NCBI GenBank assembly: GCA_016647705.1
Contig: CM028335.1
Location: forward strand, 8,838,818-8,902,817
From: Eucommia ulmoides
Taxonomy: Eukaryota > Streptophyta > Magnoliopsida > Garryales > Eucommiaceae
Direction of reading: 5' to 3'
DNA length: 64,000 bases
The notes below the pieces were generated by a model. It was not told where the DNA came from and ran no database searches. It saw only the letters and a program-made list of their open reading frames with translations. This document shows positions 60,389 to 64,000 of the stretch, one piece after another (position 1 is the first letter of the stretch; every line of letters starts with the position of its first letter). A program made the translations under genes and the position numbers.

Positions 60389-61861
60389 ACAAAATATAGA
60401 ACAAAAGATAAAAAAATATAAACCCAAAAGGAAAGAAGGAGAGAGTTGAAAATAGAAAATAAAATCAAACAAAAAAAATTATAAAAGAATTTTTTTTTGT
60501 AACGTTTCAGGTATTATGAAAGAGTAATTCTATATGTATACTATTTTTTCTAGATATACACGACCAATATAAAAATAAATCTAAATGATTTTGAAATTAC
60601 TATTTTATCCTTTTTATATATTTTTTTTAATACTTTGTTTTCTAAAACATTCACTAACCCCCTTCTCCCTACCATTCAGTCCCCCAACCTCCGGTCCATG
60701 ATTGTGTTTCTCAGCCCCTATCACGTCCTCTTCTTCCTCATCCTTTTCCTCTTCTTCATCATCACCATCATCATCATCATCATCATCATCTTCTTCTTTT
60801 TCTTCTTTATTATTATTTTTTCTCTCCTTATATACAGAGACGGAGCGGGGGAGAGGGATAGAGAGAGACAGAAAATGAGAGAAGAAGAGGAAGAAAAGGA
60901 GAAGTTGGGGAACGAGTAATCACATGGAGAAGACAAGGCCGATGTGTTGTGTGTGGGGGGGGAGGGAGGACCGGGGAGGTTGTTAGAGGATTTAGAGGTG
61001 TTTGTGATATATATATGTTAATATTATGTATATGGTCTTTGGCCAACTAGATTAACCAAATCATAATACTACAAGAGAAACCTTAGTCACTTTCTATATA
61101 AACTCTTTGTATTTGTTTGTAAAATATATTTTTCTCATATATCAATACAAATGCTCCATGTTTTCCCAATATTCTGTCTCACAATTTTCGCAACCTTAAT
61201 TTTTTCAAGCTTCTGTGCGTCACTGCCCACAACTCTCAGTTTCACCATTACAAACCAACACTGCATTTATTGGTACCATCAACCTTGTTTTGTAAATACA
61301 AGTTCAATGGCATCAAAATAACCACAATCAGACACCAAACGCATTGTCATGCACCACCGTCAGTGCCACTGCCGTTGTTACCTTCATTGAGGTCTACCGG
61401 ATTATGTTTCGGTCTTCTGATCAAATTTGAATGGCAATGCATCTACCTATACATTAAGTATAATGCGCTGAAGTACAAATTTTCCCTCTTTTAATTTCAC
61501 TTTTAGTGGGGAAAAGGTGCTACAAGAGTTGGAAATTTACAAAAAGAACATTGACACATAAAAGCCAAAAAAACAAAAATCTAGAACGCGACTAACATCA
61601 TTTGAATGGCTCAAAATATATCAATGTAATTCAATTTAGAGAAAAATAATAATGTATCCAAATTAAAGAAAAAATAGCAGAATTTTCTTTAAGAAATATA
61701 CTAAATATTTGAGGGAGAAGTCAAATAAAAATTGAAAACAAATTTCTTTTTTGTATCGTCATTTAAATAAAAACAAATGAATCAAATTAAAACGGATTCC
61801 GAAGAAAACAAATCTTGAACAATCTAAGTCCAAATATTGAATTCTCAATCCGAGTTTACTC
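60389..61861. other. Intergenic with microsatellites, no gene recognised
   Basis: Contains a tca/atc microsatellite at 60760-60800, a purine-rich leader-like tract (60835-60915) and a G-run at 60954-60962. The short Ser/Pro or Met-run frames over these tracts are compositional. 61610-61715 is one half of a direct repeat whose other copy is at 63877-63983. Confidence 0.4.
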
Positions 61862-62449
61862 TAGGACTAGCAATTCGTGTAACGGGTCGTGTAACGATAA
61901 CACGATAAGAGCAAACATGAACACGACACGATAAACATATCGTGTCAGACTACCCAAACACAAACACGACAAGAAAATTATTGTGTCAACACAACATAAC
62001 ACGATAATATTTCGTGTCACACAAAAACACAAAACCTGTTAGGTAAACACGACACAATAAGATTAACTGATAAATTTCCATTACATATTAATCTATCCAT
62101 TACATGTTAACGACATGTTAAGTTGACAACATGTTAACAAAATTTATTTACAAAAAAATAATAATTATAATATTGGATAATTTGGGGGTGTAAAAATAAT
62201 TTATTAAATTAACGGGTAACCTATTAGATCTCAGGTTATCGTGTAACCTGAATACACGAAATTATTATCGTGTCTTATCGTGTAACCTATCGGGTTATGA
62301 GGTCAATCTGATAACCTGCACTATTTCTTATCGTGTTATCAGAACTGACACGATAACGACCCGATACCTGATAAGCAAAATCTAGATCTGATAATTTCGT
62401 ATCAGTCTCGTGTCGTGTCATCGTGTAAATGCCCATTTTGCCAGCCCTA
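61862..62449 (-). mobile_element. hAT-type MITE, copy B
   Basis: Same element as 44198-44821 in inverse orientation. The right end reversed reads TAGGGCTGGCAAAATGGGC and continues cattta(c)acgatgacac like copy A. Target duplication gtttactc / atttactc (61854-61861, 62450-62457), seven of eight matching. The right target copy overlaps the stop codon of the F-box pseudogene, so the MITE landed at its 3' end. Confidence 0.88.
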
Positions 62450-62451
62450 AT

Positions 62452-63230
62452 TTACTCCATTGATTGGAACATGTCTCTCTTTGTATTTAATAATATTGCA
62501 TATTTTAAATCCCATGTAATAATCTTCCCATGACTAAAGAACACTAATTTTGCCATAATAATGGAGTCATACCAAACCAAATTATCAAAAGTTTCAAGGA
62601 CAAATTGATAATCTTTCCAAAATCCAAGAAATATGTGTGGTTCTACACAATCTATAATTGCATGAATTTTTGCCCAACACTCATCTTCTTTCATTACCCA
62701 TATAGGAGATATCTCTGAGATTTGTCATTGGAAAAGAGCAATGGATTCATTGGCTTGTAAGGGTGGTAGCCGATGGTGGTACCTCTAGAAACTCCTCCCC
62801 ATATCAAATGTCAAAATATAAAGACCATCGTGGTGTCCAACCAATTCCAACCAATAATAAACACCCTCAACATACCTATTCAATGTAGATTGATACGTCA
62901 TACTGATTGAAGGAAAATCAAACCTAAAGTGTCTCCAAGAGTCACAATAGTGTTTGTACACCGAAAGAAGGAAAGGCATTGTCGCAGAGTTGGTTGTGAA
63001 TTTCCCTATCATCCCAAAAGAATTGAACCAAGACAACCTTATATAAAATACTAGATGGGTCTATTCCAAACCCGAAGTCAGAAGAGAGTAAATCCATGTA
63101 TGAGGTTGCATCATGATGTGGTGAGGAAGGGGGAAGGGGCTTAAACTTAGTTGGATTCCAAAATGCCAAATGATAAAGTTATTGATGACACATAATAAGT
63201 CGTTTAAGGGAACAATGACACAGGAACACG
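62452..63230 (-). pseudogene. F-box protein with FBA domain, SLF-like, broken
   Basis: Minus-strand frames together give the F-box-associated (FBA) substrate-binding region. From 63169: LAFWNPTKFKPLPPSSPHHD and FGFGIDPSSILYKVVLVQFF. After a frameshift near 62985: VYKHYCDSWRHF, RYVEGVYYWLE and YILTFDMGRSF, then a stop. From 62720: IWVMKEDECWAKIHAI, FLGFWKDYQFV and LVWYDS, ending MFQSME plus stop. Phrases such as ALWNP..FKPLPPS, DFGFG...DYKVV, SWR, IWVMKE..CW.K and LGFWK are shared with S-locus F-box (SLF/SFB) proteins and relatives, the pollen-side SCF subunits that recognise S-RNases. A frameshift near 63175 joins to LLCVINNFI; no F-box motif is visible upstream. At least two frameshifts and two stops make it a pseudogene. 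Confidence 0.82.
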
Positions 63231-64000
63231 AGATCATATTTCAATTGTAAGTTATATATCGAACAATTATGATAGGTTAAAATCCAACATACCCCATCAA
63301 AGATATTATAATTTCTCTAGATTTATCACCTAAATTTTAATTTGTATATAAAAGTTCGGGCTCTTATTATATATTCTTTTATTTTTCGTTTTTTTCCTAT
63401 ATAGAGAAACTTATTTTTCAATTGTTTTTATCATTTATGTTATATATTTTCAATTTCTTTCCTATTTATAGAGTGATTTGTTTTTTTTTACTTCTTATCA
63501 ATTTTGTTGTGAATACTTAATAATATTTTATTTAATATTGACAGTAATATCCAATGCAAATTCTACGTCAAGTTAACTTGATAAATTTAATATAATTGAT
63601 GTTAAATAAAAAACTAGAAAATTAGAATGACTAAAAAATAAAAAGAGCAAATTGTGGACAAATTTTTTTTGTGACTGGACGTGTTTCTTATGAGTCTTAA
63701 ATAATCTTTCAAAGCTTTTCTACCCCGGTTTTGTTCATTTGTTCAATGATGAATTCATGAATTAACCCTACCCCGGTTTAACATTTTGCTGCTTTAAGGT
63801 AATGCATTAACCCTATCCTGGTTTAACATTTTTGGAGCAATATATTTCAACAGAATCTATGAAATATTGTTAACCTCTCAAAATATAAAGATTTAATTCA
63901 ATTTGAGGAAATATAATATTAATGTGTCCAAATTAAAGAAAACATGCTAGAATTCTCTACAAATAAATATACTAAATACTGTGGGACAATTATTTATCAT
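63231..64000. other. AT-rich flank with a direct-repeat copy
   Basis: No coding found. 63745-63830 holds a short tandem phrase (attaaccctaccccggttta, and again attaaccctatcctggttta). 63877-63983 is the second copy of the block at 61610-61715 (shared cca aattaaagaaa and atactaaata). 63520-63650 resembles 31490-31620 (ttaatattgac...gataaatt...ttgatgttaa), suggesting a dispersed repeat. Confidence 0.45.

Noticed and set aside
60635-60936. Ile- or Met-run frames
   Set aside because: Translations of the atc/tca microsatellite and flanking purine-rich DNA.
1-64000. tRNA, rRNA, snoRNA or CRISPR arrays
   Set aside because: No cloverleaf with A and B boxes, no rRNA core sequence and no regularly spaced repeat-spacer array was seen. 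tRNA-like phrases occur only as retrotransposon primer sites.

Overview
The window looks like nuclear DNA of a eudicot plant. It is strongly AT-rich and dominated by nested LTR retrotransposons, plus CACTA, hAT and Mutator-like DNA transposons. The few gene-like segments are plant families: RNase T2, F-box with FBA domain, histone H2B, PEP carboxykinase and a multi-pass membrane protein. I see no rRNA, tRNA, CRISPR, operon or organellar gene.

Layout, left part (1-31 kb). Positions 643-12147 are a decayed minus-strand Ty1/copia element of SIRE/Maximus type (element 1). Both of its LTRs were later hit by solo LTRs of the same family (702-2895 and 9585-12084, each with a 5-bp target duplication). 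A second minus-strand copia (element 2, 12148-17440) follows and is cut off by a minus-strand Ty3/gypsy Tat-like LTR (17441-18801). The gypsy 3' region is split by a 4.7-kb non-autonomous CACTA element (20282-24994, TSD ggt). After it come more gypsy sequence (24998-25804) and a plus-strand Tat-type LTR with a tRNA-Asp primer site (25805-27552). A histone H2B fragment lies at 28825-29060.

Middle (31.6-46.1 kb). Element 3 (31656-41973, TSD aagtg) is structurally complete, with two LTRs, PBS and PPT, but nearly all of pol is missing. Its 3' LTR carries another solo LTR (39300-41399, TSD gaatt). Then come an unidentified GC-richer repeat, a hAT-type MITE (44198-44821) and a hAT element (44933-46130) that has captured a two-exon piece of PEP carboxykinase, intron included.

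Right part (46-64 kb). This is the gene-bearing section. An RNase T2 gene of S-RNase-like architecture (46814-48105, plus strand) looks mutated. A decayed transposon-type ORF (49856-54500) is split by a 2.1-kb foldback element with a 10-bp TSD. A multi-pass membrane protein gene lies at 54569-55602. A second large foldback (57905-60388) carries inverted copies of a plant-mobile-domain-like protein tail. A second copy of the hAT MITE (61862-62449) sits at the 3' end of a broken F-box/FBA gene related to S-locus F-box proteins (62452-63230, minus strand).

Most interesting reading: an S-RNase-like T2 ribonuclease and an SLF-like F-box gene about 14 kb apart in transposon-rich DNA is the arrangement of the gametophytic self-incompatibility (S) locus. 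Both copies here look inactivated. The S-locus assignment is inference, because both families also have many members unrelated to self-incompatibility.
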